Positions 15,979-24,080 of a DNA stretch of 32,144 nt are shown here, one piece after another; within the stretch, counting starts at the first letter, position 1, and every line of letters begins with the position of its first letter. Below the pieces are notes generated by a model that saw only the letters and a program-made list of their open reading frames with translations, was not told where the DNA came from and made no database searches. Position numbers and translations under genes: made by a program. The stretch comes from an uncultured Clostridia bacterium (GTDB lineage: Bacteria > Bacillota > Clostridia > UBA1212), in NCBI GenBank assembly GCA_947304585.1, contig CAMZBI010000027.1, positions 1 through 32,144 on the forward strand. Direction: 5' to 3'.

Positions 15979-18087
15979 TCAATCACGGTTTTTATCGGGC
16001 TCCTCGTACCCTGCGGCTGCCATTGCCGCAAGATAATCCTTCAGCGTGCAGGAATCACCGGCTGCGAAGAAATGGTTTGTATAGGTCCTGCCGGCTCTGG
16101 TGGTCCAGGTGATCTGATAAAAATGATCGGGAGTCAAAGTCAAACTGCTGAGAGAACTGTTCCCGAAGGCAAAAATATCCGCAACGCCGCTGTCAAGAAG
16201 GGCCGACCCCTCTGTAACATCTTTGACAAGGTAGGTGACCTGGTCGCCGTAGGGAAGGTCGTTGACGGCTTTAAGGGTGTAACTGCCCGCACCCTGACGG
16301 ATGATCATAAGGCAGAGAGGGGCAAGGGACCGCTTAATAAAAGCGCAGGCGGCCTTTTTCTCAAGGTAATAATCCAACACAGCCCCGGATATCAGCGTAT
16401 GGGGGTCGTTGAGGTCGAAGGCAATGACTCCGCCGGACTTTTCGTTAAGCGACCTGTAAAGCTCGATGTACTGCTTTATGAGTTCCGCCTGGATCAGCTG
16501 GCTCCGGCAGGTAAAACCGTAAAGGTCTCCCGGAACGTCGCCAAAGTATTTCCGTGTGTCCGAAACAGTGCTTCCCGCAGCAAAAGACGGTCTGCAGCCT
16601 TTGGCCAAATGACATGTAAACACGTCAAAAAGATCTCCGCTTTCGTCAAAAAGGGGCCAGCAGGCCTTCTTGTGAATGAAGCGCCTGAGAGATGAAGCTG
16701 CGGGCAGGGCTGCGCTTCCTGCGGAAGCGGTGAGAAAACCGCCGAGAAGTTCCATTGCTTTTCCGGGATCTATTTCTTCTGACAGTGAAACGCTGTCGTG
16801 GAAATCCGGCTTCACAATGGATACCTGTCCGCCGTACTTGGAAACCGCATCTTCAAATATTGCGGCGCTGAAAGGAACAGTTGAGGGATCGGAAGAGAAC
16901 ATGCAGAGGGAGGGGTGATTTCGCAGCCTTTTTACTTGGCCCACCGCCTCTTCGGAAAGCCTTTTTGTTAAATCGCCGCTCTCAGAGATACCTTCCAAAA
17001 CTCCCGGAAACACCTGAATTACGGCGATGCCGTACTTGTCGCAGGCATCCAGAAAAGCCTCAGGTGCGTAGCCGCCGAAATATCTCAGCACGTTGCAGTT
17101 CATCTCGGAAGCTGCGGAGACGACCCCTTCGATCCTCTCCTCATCCTCTTCTTTGAGAAGTTCCGTGGCTGTTGCATTGGCGCCGCTGAGGAAGACCTTG
17201 ATACCGTTTATGAAGACCTCAAAATCGGATACTGAGGGCCCTGACTTGAAGGCGGAAACCGTCCTGATGCCGGTCTTTGTGTCGAAAACGTCAAGCTGCT
17301 TTCCGCCGTCAAGAACGCAAATCGAAGCATCGTAGAGATTGCTCCTGCCGTAATTTCTGGGCCACCAGAGCTTGGGACGGGAAACCTCCACCGTACAATC
17401 GATCCTGTCGCTGAAAATGTCGCCTTCCTGCTGGTAGACTCTCTTGTCGTCTTTGACAACGGCTCTGAATTTGAGATGGGAAAGTTCGTGCCTGCAGTCG
17501 GGCCGGACTTCAACAGTTGCGGACAGCCTTATTTTCGCAGTGTCGCTGTCCTTGTTATAGTCAACGGTCCTTACGTATGCGTCTTTTATTTCGCATTTTC
17601 TCTTTCTTCTGAGGATCACCTCGCCGGGAATGCCCTTGGGGTCAACGCCAATAGCCTTGGCCGCAGTATTTCTGGAACTCTTCCTTGGGAAAATGTGTAT
17701 GACGGCGGTGTTGTGACCTTCTTTGATGCCATCAGATATCTCAATTTCGCCAAGGTATTCCTCCGTCGCAAGCACCTGTTCTCCGTTGACGTAAATGACT
17801 GCATTGGCGTCAAGTTTGTCAAAATGAAGGCAGGAAAAATCAAATGCGTTGAACGAAGTGAAATACCAGACGTGGGTGTCCTTGTACTTCTCGAGATTTT
17901 TCACGTTTTCCGAGTGGAGATAGTCGTTTTCGATCCCGAGATTTACAAGTTCGTTCTCAAAATAACCCGGAACGCGTCCGGCAATAATAGACATGCCTGA
18001 ACGCCTCAGCTCATCGGGGGTCCTGTAATCAAAGCCACCGGCCGTTCCTTCTTCAAAACTGTTTGTATATGCGATCTCCCAGTTCAT
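15979..18087 (-). CDS. GH2 beta-mannosidase-like protein, probably inactive
   Basis: The 702-residue protein has the beta-mannosidase layout: an N-terminal sugar-binding jelly roll (VPGYFENELVNLGI near residue 39 and DANAVIYVNGE near residue 93), an immunoglobulin-like middle with WWPRNYG, a TIM barrel with NVLRYFGGYAPEAFLDACDKYGI, and the C-terminal QLIQAELIKQYIE...FDLNDP block. There is no signal peptide. The catalytic sites look degenerate. NHPS is normally followed by a W-x-G-N-N-E acid/base motif, but here it continues LCMFSSDPS (about residues 391-400), with serine where the glutamate belongs. The SEFG nucleophile motif seems replaced by PSFA near residue 500. It is shorter than typical members (about 820-850). 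The ATG at 18087 has GGAG upstream, 53 bases after the PHP gene. Family placement is firm; loss of activity is inference. Confidence 0.82.
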   Translation of the reverse strand: MNWEIAYTNSFEEGTAGGFDYRTPDELRRSGMSIIAGRVPGYFENELVNLGIENDYLHSENVKNLEKYKDTHVWYFTSFNAFDFSCLHFDKLDANAVIYVNGEQVLATEEYLGEIEISDGIKEGHNTAVIHIFPRKSSRNTAAKAIGVDPKGIPGEVILRRKRKCEIKDAYVRTVDYNKDSDTAKIRLSATVEVRPDCRHELSHLKFRAVVKDDKRVYQQEGDIFSDRIDCTVEVSRPKLWWPRNYGRSNLYDASICVLDGGKQLDVFDTKTGIRTVSAFKSGPSVSDFEVFINGIKVFLSGANATATELLKEEDEERIEGVVSAASEMNCNVLRYFGGYAPEAFLDACDKYGIAVIQVFPGVLEGISESGDLTKRLSEEAVGQVKRLRNHPSLCMFSSDPSTVPFSAAIFEDAVSKYGGQVSIVKPDFHDSVSLSEEIDPGKAMELLGGFLTASAGSAALPAASSLRRFIHKKACWPLFDESGDLFDVFTCHLAKGCRPSFAAGSTVSDTRKYFGDVPGDLYGFTCRSQLIQAELIKQYIELYRSLNEKSGGVIAFDLNDPHTLISGAVLDYYLEKKAACAFIKRSLAPLCLMIIRQGAGSYTLKAVNDLPYGDQVTYLVKDVTEGSALLDSGVADIFAFGNSSLSSLTLTPDHFYQITWTTRAGRTYTNHFFAAGDSCTLKDYLAAMAAAGYEEPDKNRD

Positions 18088-18140
18088 CGTTGCTCCTCGC
18101 CTGCGGGAACAGTCCTCCCGCGGTAATAATTTATCATTTG

Positions 18141-18938
18141 TCAGTCGATCTTCTCGCCAACGGGCTTCCTGTTAATAAAAATATACACCGAATCAAAGCC
18201 GCATTCCTTGAGCAGTTCGCCGAATTCTTTAAACATATAGCCAACCATTTCAGGCCTGTGGGCGTCGCTTCCCATGGTCACAAGCTCTCCGCCAAGCTCC
18301 CTGTATCTTTTCCAGATGTCGGGGTCAATGGAGACCCTTGAAGCTGTTTTTGTATTGAGCTCAAGGGCAACGTCCTTTGAAATGATCGTGCGGAACAGGG
18401 TATCTATCAAATCCGGAAAATCCTTGTACTTAAGGCCTCTGTTCTCGTAGGGGGCGTACCTTGTGGTGTAGTCAAAATGGCCAAGGGTGTCGTAATTGTC
18501 CCACATGTTCGCATTGGCAATAAGAGTCTCCAAAAGGCCTGTATAGGCTTCCTTCATGGTCTTTCCTTCAAAATACTCCTGAGCATAGGGGTCAAGACCG
18601 TCTATCAGGTGTGTGGACCCTATTACGTAGTCGTAGTCATACTCGGCAAGTTTCTTCTTGCCGGACTCAATGATATCCGCCAAAGGCTGCTGGCCTATCT
18701 CGATGCCCGTAATGATCCTGATTTGTTTTTCGTATTTTTCTCTGAGGGAGCCGATCACCCGGTTCCTCTCCGCCGTGTCAAAATTGTAGTCCGATTTCCC
18801 GCACTTCACTCCGTGGTCGTAGTGGTCGGTTAGAATTATATTCTTCTGGCCGTTTTCAATTGCCTTTTTAATGTTGTCCTCGGGGTCTGAGCGGGAGTCC
18901 GGTGAAAAATATGAATGTACGTGTGTGTCGGAAATCAT
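18141..18938 (-). CDS. hisK: PHP-family histidinol-phosphatase
   Basis: Metal-dependent phosphatase of 265 residues with all PHP motifs: DTHVHS at the N terminus, TDHYDH near residue 39, GIEIGQ near residue 81, STHL, GHFDY and the C-terminal SDAH. It most likely dephosphorylates histidinol phosphate in histidine synthesis, but no other his gene is adjacent and the family includes other phosphoesterases, so the gene symbol is tentative. The in-frame extension to 18971 is dropped because the ATG at 18938 has GGAGG at good spacing and begins directly before the DTHVHS motif. It precedes the GH2-like gene and probably shares its transcript. Confidence 0.82.
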   Translation of the reverse strand: MISDTHVHSYFSPDSRSDPEDNIKKAIENGQKNIILTDHYDHGVKCGKSDYNFDTAERNRVIGSLREKYEKQIRIITGIEIGQQPLADIIESGKKKLAEYDYDYVIGSTHLIDGLDPYAQEYFEGKTMKEAYTGLLETLIANANMWDNYDTLGHFDYTTRYAPYENRGLKYKDFPDLIDTLFRTIISKDVALELNTKTASRVSIDPDIWKRYRELGGELVTMGSDAHRPEMVGYMFKEFGELLKECGFDSVYIFINRKPVGEKID

Positions 18939-19008
18939 TTTTACAGCTCCTCCCGCGGAATTATACCTCAAAATCAGCCGGAATGCAAAAAAAACGTGGC
19001 GCCCGATA

Positions 19009-19037
19009 TTGAATTAAAGCCTTCGTTAAACTAAAAT
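19009..19037 (+). promoter_or_regulatory. Promoter of the iron-ADH-like gene
   Basis: TTGAAT (19009-19014), 17 bases, TAAAAT (19032-19037). Transcription would start near 19044, which excludes the in-frame TTG at 19039 as the start codon and supports the ATG at 19093. An ATTGGCG word (19038-19044) sits at the predicted start point. Confidence 0.6.
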
Positions 19038-19092
19038 ATTGGCGTTGAAAGCTAAGAGTTTTCGGCAAAATTCACTGATCAGGCATATTATT

Positions 19093-20250
19093 ATGTTGGG
19101 AAATGATTTTTTAAACGAATACAAAGTGCGGGGCGAGGAGCTTCTGTCCCTCATAAACGCCAATGTGACGGTGTCAGACCGCTTCGACGGCCTTTTCATC
19201 GAGAAGATCGGGGAGACTCTTTCGTCCTGCGGCGCATCAAAGGTATTTGTGGTTTCGGGCTTTCCATTTGACAGGCAGCTGTTTGATCCGCTGTTTGAAA
19301 AACTTGGCGCCGAAGCGCTTTACTATAAAGATTTTTCGCCGAATCCGGTCATCGAAGAGATCGAGCGGGGCGTAGAGGCGTTCAACGGATTCGGGGCCGA
19401 TCATATCATTGCGGTGGGAGGAGGCAGCGCCATCGACACCGCCAAATGCATCAGAAAGTTCTGCGGCAAAGAGGATCTGATTCTCTCGGTGTTTCCAACT
19501 ACGGCAGGGACGGGCAGCGACGCCACCAAGTTTGCCGTTTACTACAAAGACGGTGTGAAACAGTCCCTTGAGGCTGAAGATCTGATACCTGACCGTGTAT
19601 TCCTGTGCGGCGATCTGATCAGGTCTCTTCCTCTTTACCAGAAAAAATGTACTTTCCTTGACGCCTTTTGCCAATGCTGCGAGAGCGCCTTTGGCGTCAG
19701 AAGGACCGGGGAAAGTCTTGAACTCGCTTTTGCAGGCATCCGGGCCATGTCACTGATAAAAGAGGTCTATCTGTCTGCCGCGGATTTGAAAGAAGTAGAC
19801 CGCGAGCTGTCGGACAAAGGCCTCATGTCAATATTTACCTATGCGCTTCTCTGTGCAAACTGCTCGGGCAGGGCGATCAATATCACAAGGACCGCGGGGC
19901 CCCACGCCATGAGCTATAAACTGAGCTCCATGAAGAAGATTCCCCACGGACACGCCGTGGCGGTGTGCTTCCGCATATGTTTCGGAAGACTCTGTGAGGC
20001 TTTAAATAACGGTTTTGACGATGAGGGCGTGCTTTCGGAAATATCGAATCTGTCCTTTGGCGTATTGCCGCAGCAACTTGAGGGTGCATTCAAAGAGTTT
20101 CTTGATTCCATCGGCATCGAAGATCCCTTCGTGACACCTGACGAAGCGGAGATCCTGGCCTCGTCTGTGAACGAACAGAGACTTAAAAACAATCCTTTGA
20201 TCTTCAGTCACGATGAGCTTAAAGAGATGTACCTGATGCTGGTCAGATGA
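19093..20250 (+). CDS. Iron-containing alcohol dehydrogenase family, phosphonoacetaldehyde-reductase-like
   Basis: The 385-residue protein has the family NAD-binding core AVGGGSAIDTAK near residue 109 and FPTTAGTGSD near residue 137. Of the four metal ligands, Asp (FLDAF), His in GPHAM and His in PHGHA are present, but the second (DxxxH) is glutamine in DAFCQ. That substitution, with RAINITRTAGPHAMSY, resembles the subgroup that reduces phosphonoacetaldehyde to hydroxyethylphosphonate, as I remember it. No PEP mutase or other phosphonate gene lies in the window, so the substrate stays open. The ATG at 19093 has a weak AGG site; an in-frame TTG lies at 19039 but coincides with the promoter. 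It stands alone between its own promoter and terminator. Confidence 0.75.
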   Translation: MLGNDFLNEYKVRGEELLSLINANVTVSDRFDGLFIEKIGETLSSCGASKVFVVSGFPFDRQLFDPLFEKLGAEALYYKDFSPNPVIEEIERGVEAFNGFGADHIIAVGGGSAIDTAKCIRKFCGKEDLILSVFPTTAGTGSDATKFAVYYKDGVKQSLEAEDLIPDRVFLCGDLIRSLPLYQKKCTFLDAFCQCCESAFGVRRTGESLELAFAGIRAMSLIKEVYLSAADLKEVDRELSDKGLMSIFTYALLCANCSGRAINITRTAGPHAMSYKLSSMKKIPHGHAVAVCFRICFGRLCEALNNGFDDEGVLSEISNLSFGVLPQQLEGAFKEFLDSIGIEDPFVTPDEAEILASSVNEQRLKNNPLIFSHDELKEMYLMLVR

Positions 20251-20272
20251 TCTTTCGAAATAAGTGTTCGTG

Positions 20273-20310
20273 AAAAAAGCGGCCCGGAAACTTCTTCGGA
20301 CCGCTGTTTT
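20273..20310. terminator. Bidirectional terminator between convergent genes
   Basis: AGCGGCCCG (20278-20286) pairs with CGGACCGCT (20297-20305), with one mismatch and a 10-base loop. It is preceded by AAAAAA and followed by GTTTT, so it can end both the ADH-like transcript and the lipoprotein transcript. Confidence 0.8.
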
Positions 20311-20329
20311 CATACTTGGCTAAAATAAG

Positions 20330-21724
20330 TTATTTGTCTATAATTTCAAGAAATTTGCCTTCGCCTGAAGCAAACTCTACGGTGATCTCGTCGGAGGCAC
20401 CCATCTGCTCGATACCGTTCTGCCCCCAAAGTTTGTACTCCACGATCTTTTCGAATTTTACAGTTGCGGAAAGGTTGTAGTAAAAGTCAGTGTTCAGAAG
20501 GTAAAGGCCTTTATCGCCGGAATCCTTCTCAAAACAGCCGCAGAGGACGCCGCTGTCGTCTCTTGAGCAGGTTATCTCATTAACGGGGGCGAAGGCCCCA
20601 AGGTCAAACTCGTCGATTATCTTTTCCTTCCAGGACTGTGGAACGTTTTTCTGGATGATACCTCTGAAATTATAGTCAAGGTAGACCCCTTTCATTCCGT
20701 CGATCTCGGTCGTGGTCTGCTGAACAAGATAATAGGTGTCTCTTATAGTTCCGTCGTACTCAACCATTCCCTTGAAGAATCCCTCGTCCGTCTCTCCGTT
20801 GATAGGCGTCACATAGAGGAAATAGGTAAAGCTCTTAAGTCCGAAAAGAAGGTGAAAATGGGAGAGGAACCGAAGCTCCCCGAGTTTGGGCGTTCTCGTT
20901 CCCGACCATTCGCCGCACTGGACAAAGCCCCAGGCTGCCCGGTTTCTGTCATTGGCGGCTTTAATGATCTCGCACATATTGGCAACGCCTCCGGCGTAGT
21001 TCTTCTCGTCCTGGGAGCTTTTTGCGCGGTAGGGGTAGTAGTCGAAGGAAACAATGTCGGAATCCGCAAGCTCGAAATATTTGTCGACGTAGGCTCTGTA
21101 AGGGTTCTCCGACTCTTCAACTCCGAGCTGAGCGTTGCTTGCATAATTCGGGAAGAAATTGATCATTATGATCTTGTCTTCCGAGCAGATCTCGCGGATC
21201 GCGGCGTATTCCTTGCCAAGCAGCTCGAACATATTTGTATTCGGCTCGTCGAACATGTTATAGCCGATGACCGAAGGATGGCTGTCATAGGTTTCAACTA
21301 ACTTAAGATTTCCCTTTATTTCGGACTCTTTACTGATCCTCGACAAATTGATCATCACCTTGATCCCGTTTGTCTCGCAGGCATTGAGAGTCTTTTCCAT
21401 CATCTTTTTGGAGCTTGTCTCTCCGTAGGTGTAGATCATATTGACGCCGGCTTCCTTGAGCTTTTTGTATTCCGCGTCGTATTCCTCCTGGGTCTGGCCC
21501 ACTTTCATCCTGGGTGTGACCCATATGCCCCGCATAAGCTGATTGGCAACAGTTTTGTCCGTGGCTTCTTTCATCTCTTCCTCCGTGGCAGTGTATTTTT
21601 GAGGCTTTTCCTCGGGCGTTACAACGTCAGGGTCAATGGAGCCCGGTTCGTTTCTAACACAGGAAAAACATGCTAAAACAAGGACGGCGGCAACTGCTGC
21701 GGCAATTATTCTCAGATACTTCAT
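20330..21724 (-). CDS. Lipoprotein with glycosidase-like TIM barrel
   Basis: The 464-residue protein has a lipoprotein signal (MKYLRIIAAAVAAVLVLAC; the lipidated cysteine is probably the one after VLA, with CFSC as an alternative). The body reads as a TIM barrel: RGIWVTPRM, EAGVNMIYTYGE, GIKVMINLSR, SVIGYNMFDEPN near residue 161, IIMINFFPNY, IVSFDYYPY, WGFVQCGEW, and a C-terminal beta domain. The DEP after strand 4 is where a clan GH-A acid/base glutamate would lie; a nucleophile is not obvious. It is likely a surface-attached hydrolase or sugar-binding relative; I cannot name its family. The ATG at 21724 has GGAGG upstream; the longer frame to 21766 is rejected. Divergent from the isomerase gene. 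Confidence 0.78.
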   Translation of the reverse strand: MKYLRIIAAAVAAVLVLACFSCVRNEPGSIDPDVVTPEEKPQKYTATEEEMKEATDKTVANQLMRGIWVTPRMKVGQTQEEYDAEYKKLKEAGVNMIYTYGETSSKKMMEKTLNACETNGIKVMINLSRISKESEIKGNLKLVETYDSHPSVIGYNMFDEPNTNMFELLGKEYAAIREICSEDKIIMINFFPNYASNAQLGVEESENPYRAYVDKYFELADSDIVSFDYYPYRAKSSQDEKNYAGGVANMCEIIKAANDRNRAAWGFVQCGEWSGTRTPKLGELRFLSHFHLLFGLKSFTYFLYVTPINGETDEGFFKGMVEYDGTIRDTYYLVQQTTTEIDGMKGVYLDYNFRGIIQKNVPQSWKEKIIDEFDLGAFAPVNEITCSRDDSGVLCGCFEKDSGDKGLYLLNTDFYYNLSATVKFEKIVEYKLWGQNGIEQMGASDEITVEFASGEGKFLEIIDK

Positions 21725-21803
21725 TTTGTGTCCTCCGGTCGGTGAAACAGGGTATTCCCGCAACATCTTGCTTTGTGTGTATAGAAAGACCCGCTGAAAA
21801 CGG

Positions 21804-21833
21804 TTGAAAAAGCAAGTTGGTTTGCGTTATAAT
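21804..21833 (+). promoter_or_regulatory. Promoter of the isomerase/oxidoreductase unit
   Basis: TTGAAA (21804-21809), 18 bases, TATAAT (21828-21833). Perfect -10 and good -35, 64 bases before the start codon at 21898. Confidence 0.8.
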
Positions 21834-21897
21834 GATTATAACATTTCGGGTGGATATTTGGTAGTACTTTTCCGCCCGTATCAGGAGGTACATGTAT

Positions 21898-22731
21898 ATG
21901 TCAAGGTTTCCGGTTGGTATCCAGCTTTACTCGGTAAGAGACGACCTTGCTTCGGACTTCGAAGGAACCATGAAGGCTGTTGCCGAAATGGGATACGAAG
22001 GCGTGGAGTTTGCCGGTCTTTACACCCGCTCGGTTTCTGAAGTTAAAGCAATTTGCGAAAAATACGGTTTGAATCCTATATCCACTCACGTTCCGTTTAC
22101 GGATATGGTGGCGGATCCCGAGGGTGTCGTCAGAGAATATGCGTCGATCGGCGTTAAATACATCGCCATCCCGTATCTCACGGAAGAGTTCAGACCCGGT
22201 CAGGAGCGTTTCAAAGAAGTGATCGAAGGGGCCAGGGTCATTGGCGAGGTCTGCAAAAAATACGGTATTGAGCTTCTTTACCACAATCATGATTTTGAAT
22301 TCGTTAAGATAGACGGCGAATATGCTTTGGACATTCTTTATAAAGAGGTCCCGGCGGATCTTCTCAAGACAGAGCTTGACACCTGCTGGGTCAACGTTGG
22401 CGGCGAGAATCCCTCCGCTTATCTGAGAAAATACGCCGGCAGGTCCCCTGTGGTCCACCTGAAAGACTTCGTAATGCCCGGGAAAAAGCCGGAGAAGATG
22501 TACGCGCTGATCGGTATTGACGAGCAGAAACAGGAGGACACCGAAGAGGTGGAGGCATTCGGATTCAGACCCGTCGGATACGGCGCCCAGAACATGGAGG
22601 AGATAATCAAAGCCGCTCACGATGCAGGCAGCAACTGGCTGATAGTGGAGCAGGATATGCCGGCTCTCGGAAAGACTCCGCTTGAATGCGCAAAAATGAG
22701 TATTGAGTACCTGAAGAAGGTCAACAAATAA
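21898..22731 (+). CDS. Sugar phosphate isomerase/epimerase (xylose-isomerase-like TIM barrel)
   Basis: The 277-residue AP-endonuclease-2/IolE-IolI type barrel has the usual metal and substrate residues: GVEFAG, ISTHVPF, LLYHNHDFEF near residue 124, LKTELDTCWV, VVHLKDF and LIVEQDMP. The real substrate is unknown; members isomerise or epimerise sugars, inositols or keto-sugars. Two in-frame ATGs compete: 21892 is only 3 bases after GGAGG, while 21898 is 9 bases after it, so 21898 is chosen. The Gfo/Idh/MocA oxidoreductase follows after 71 bases, a very common pairing in which a sugar is oxidised and isomerised or epimerised. Confidence 0.88.
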   Translation: MSRFPVGIQLYSVRDDLASDFEGTMKAVAEMGYEGVEFAGLYTRSVSEVKAICEKYGLNPISTHVPFTDMVADPEGVVREYASIGVKYIAIPYLTEEFRPGQERFKEVIEGARVIGEVCKKYGIELLYHNHDFEFVKIDGEYALDILYKEVPADLLKTELDTCWVNVGGENPSAYLRKYAGRSPVVHLKDFVMPGKKPEKMYALIGIDEQKQEDTEEVEAFGFRPVGYGAQNMEEIIKAAHDAGSNWLIVEQDMPALGKTPLECAKMSIEYLKKVNK

Positions 22732-22735
22732 CAGA

Positions 22736-22789
22736 CGGTCTTCACCGTTAACTATGAATCCTGCGGTCTTCTGAACCGTAACAATAATC
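22736..22789 (+). repeat. Tandem pair of small hairpins in the intergenic gap
   Basis: Two related units lie side by side: 22736-22760 begins CGGTCTTCACCGTTAAC, and 22764-22789 begins CGGTCTTCTGAACCGTAAC. Each can form a short stem CGGT/ACCG, and each ends in a similar AATC. They separate the isomerase stop from the ribosome binding site of the next gene. No T-tract follows, so they are not ordinary terminators; they may be processing or stability elements. Confidence 0.45.
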
Positions 22790-22803
22790 TATTTGGAGGA
22801 AAT

Positions 22804-23949
22804 ATGAGCGATAAAGTATTGGGTCAGTTCACACCTGACAAGGTTGAAGAAAAGAAAGAAGTCAAAAAGAAATTCAGATACGGTATCATCGGATGCGGCT
22901 GGATCGCAGAAGCTCACGCTGCCAGCCTCAAAGAGATGGACGACGTTGAGATCGTCGGAATGGCAGATCTCATCCCCGGAAAAGCCGAAGCATTTGCCAA
23001 GAGATGGGGCCTCGACTACGAGCACATCCATTTCTATCCCTCCCACAAGGAGCTCATCGACAATGAGCAGCTGGACGGCGTTTCGGTCTGCACCTACAAC
23101 GCAACCCATGCGGAATGTACGATCTATGCTCTCGAGCACGGTGTAAACGTTCTTCTCGAAAAACCGTTCACAGTAACCACCGAAGAGGCCATTGCAGTCT
23201 GCAAGGCCGAGAAAAAGTCCGGCAAGCTTCTCTCCATCGGTTTCCAGCCCCGTATGGACAACAACATGAAAGAAATCAAGCGCATCGTTGAGTCCGGCGA
23301 GCTTGGAAAGGTTTACTACATCAGGATCGGCGGCGGCAGAAGAAGAGGCATCCCGAACTCCACTTTCATCGAGAAGAGAACCGCAGGCATCGGCGCCCTC
23401 GGCGACATCGGATGCTACGCTCTCGATATGGTCCTCAACGCCATCGGCTACCCGAAGCCTCTCACGGTTTCCGGCTATAAATCCGCATTTTTCGGCCCCA
23501 ACCCCAAGTACAACAACCCTGTTGACGCAGCAAGGTTTGACGTTGACGATTTCGCAGCAGGTTTCGTAAGACTTGAGGGCGGCATCGTTGTCGACTTCAT
23601 CACATCCTGGGCATCCCACATCAACACCCCCGGCGACACCATCATCCTCGGAACTGAGGGCGCTCTCAGGATCCCCTCCACCGAGTGCTGGAACGGCAGC
23701 GTCGGCGGCCAGATGACTCTCTACAGAGACGTGGCCGGCCTCATGACAGAAGTCAAACTGCCCCTCCTTCCCGAGCCTCCGAGAGGTCTCTTCTTCAACA
23801 AGGTCAGATCCTTCATCGACGCGGCAAGAGACGGACTTCCCGCTCCTGTTCCGTCCTCCCAGATCCTCTACAACCAGGCGATCATCGACGGTATCGTGAA
23901 GTCTTCAGAGCTGGGCAAAGAGATCGAGATCAACCTTCCGGAGATCTGA
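22804..23949 (+). CDS. Gfo/Idh/MocA family oxidoreductase
   Basis: NAD(P)-dependent sugar or inositol dehydrogenase family, 381 residues. An unusual charged leader of about 26 residues (rich in KKE) precedes the Rossmann fold GIIGCGWIAEAHAASL. LEKPFTVTTEEA near residue 119 is the conserved EKP motif, and GALGDIGCYALD near residue 198 is the active-site helix, with tyrosine where many members have histidine. The ATG at 22804 follows GGAGG. Codon choice is strikingly C-ending (Ile almost always ATC, Leu CTC, Phe TTC) compared with its neighbours, which suggests high expression. Substrate unknown; paired with the isomerase upstream. Confidence 0.9.
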   Translation: MSDKVLGQFTPDKVEEKKEVKKKFRYGIIGCGWIAEAHAASLKEMDDVEIVGMADLIPGKAEAFAKRWGLDYEHIHFYPSHKELIDNEQLDGVSVCTYNATHAECTIYALEHGVNVLLEKPFTVTTEEAIAVCKAEKKSGKLLSIGFQPRMDNNMKEIKRIVESGELGKVYYIRIGGGRRRGIPNSTFIEKRTAGIGALGDIGCYALDMVLNAIGYPKPLTVSGYKSAFFGPNPKYNNPVDAARFDVDDFAAGFVRLEGGIVVDFITSWASHINTPGDTIILGTEGALRIPSTECWNGSVGGQMTLYRDVAGLMTEVKLPLLPEPPRGLFFNKVRSFIDAARDGLPAPVPSSQILYNQAIIDGIVKSSELGKEIEINLPEI

Positions 23950-24058
23950 TCAGTGAAGAGTTAAGAGTGATCAGTGAATAGTGATCAGTGAAGAGTGAAT
24001 AGTGATCAGTTGGCGCAGCTTTGCTGCGAGTGATGCGCGTCTGAGGCGCAAGTGATCG
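23950..24058 (+). repeat. AGTGANN heptamer array plus hairpins
   Basis: Directly after the oxidoreductase stop, about nine consecutive heptamers AGTKANN occur with NN being AG, TC or AT (AGTGAAG, AGTTAAG, AGTGATC, AGTGAAT, AGTGATC, AGTGAAG, AGTGAAT, AGTGATC). They are followed by two mini-hairpins (GCGCAGC-TTT-GCTGCG and TGCGCG-TCTGA-GGCGCA) joined by AGTGA linkers. This is the same family as 7887-8000 and 12259-12655, and the cleanest example of the seven-base periodicity. Confidence 0.8.
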
Positions 24059-24080
24059 GTATTCACGTTTGAGACATTAA

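Noticed and set aside
19039..19092. TTG start adding 18 residues to the ADH-like protein
   Set aside because: It lies about where transcription should begin from the promoter at 19009-19037, and the extra residues match nothing in the family.
21901..22620. 239-residue minus-strand open frame
   Set aside because: Shadow of the isomerase gene; no ribosome binding site and no recognisable domain.
22789..23619. 276-residue open frame on the minus strand
   Set aside because: It lies wholly opposite the oxidoreductase gene. The strong C-ending codon bias of that gene keeps the opposite frame open, and the translation has no known fold or start signal.
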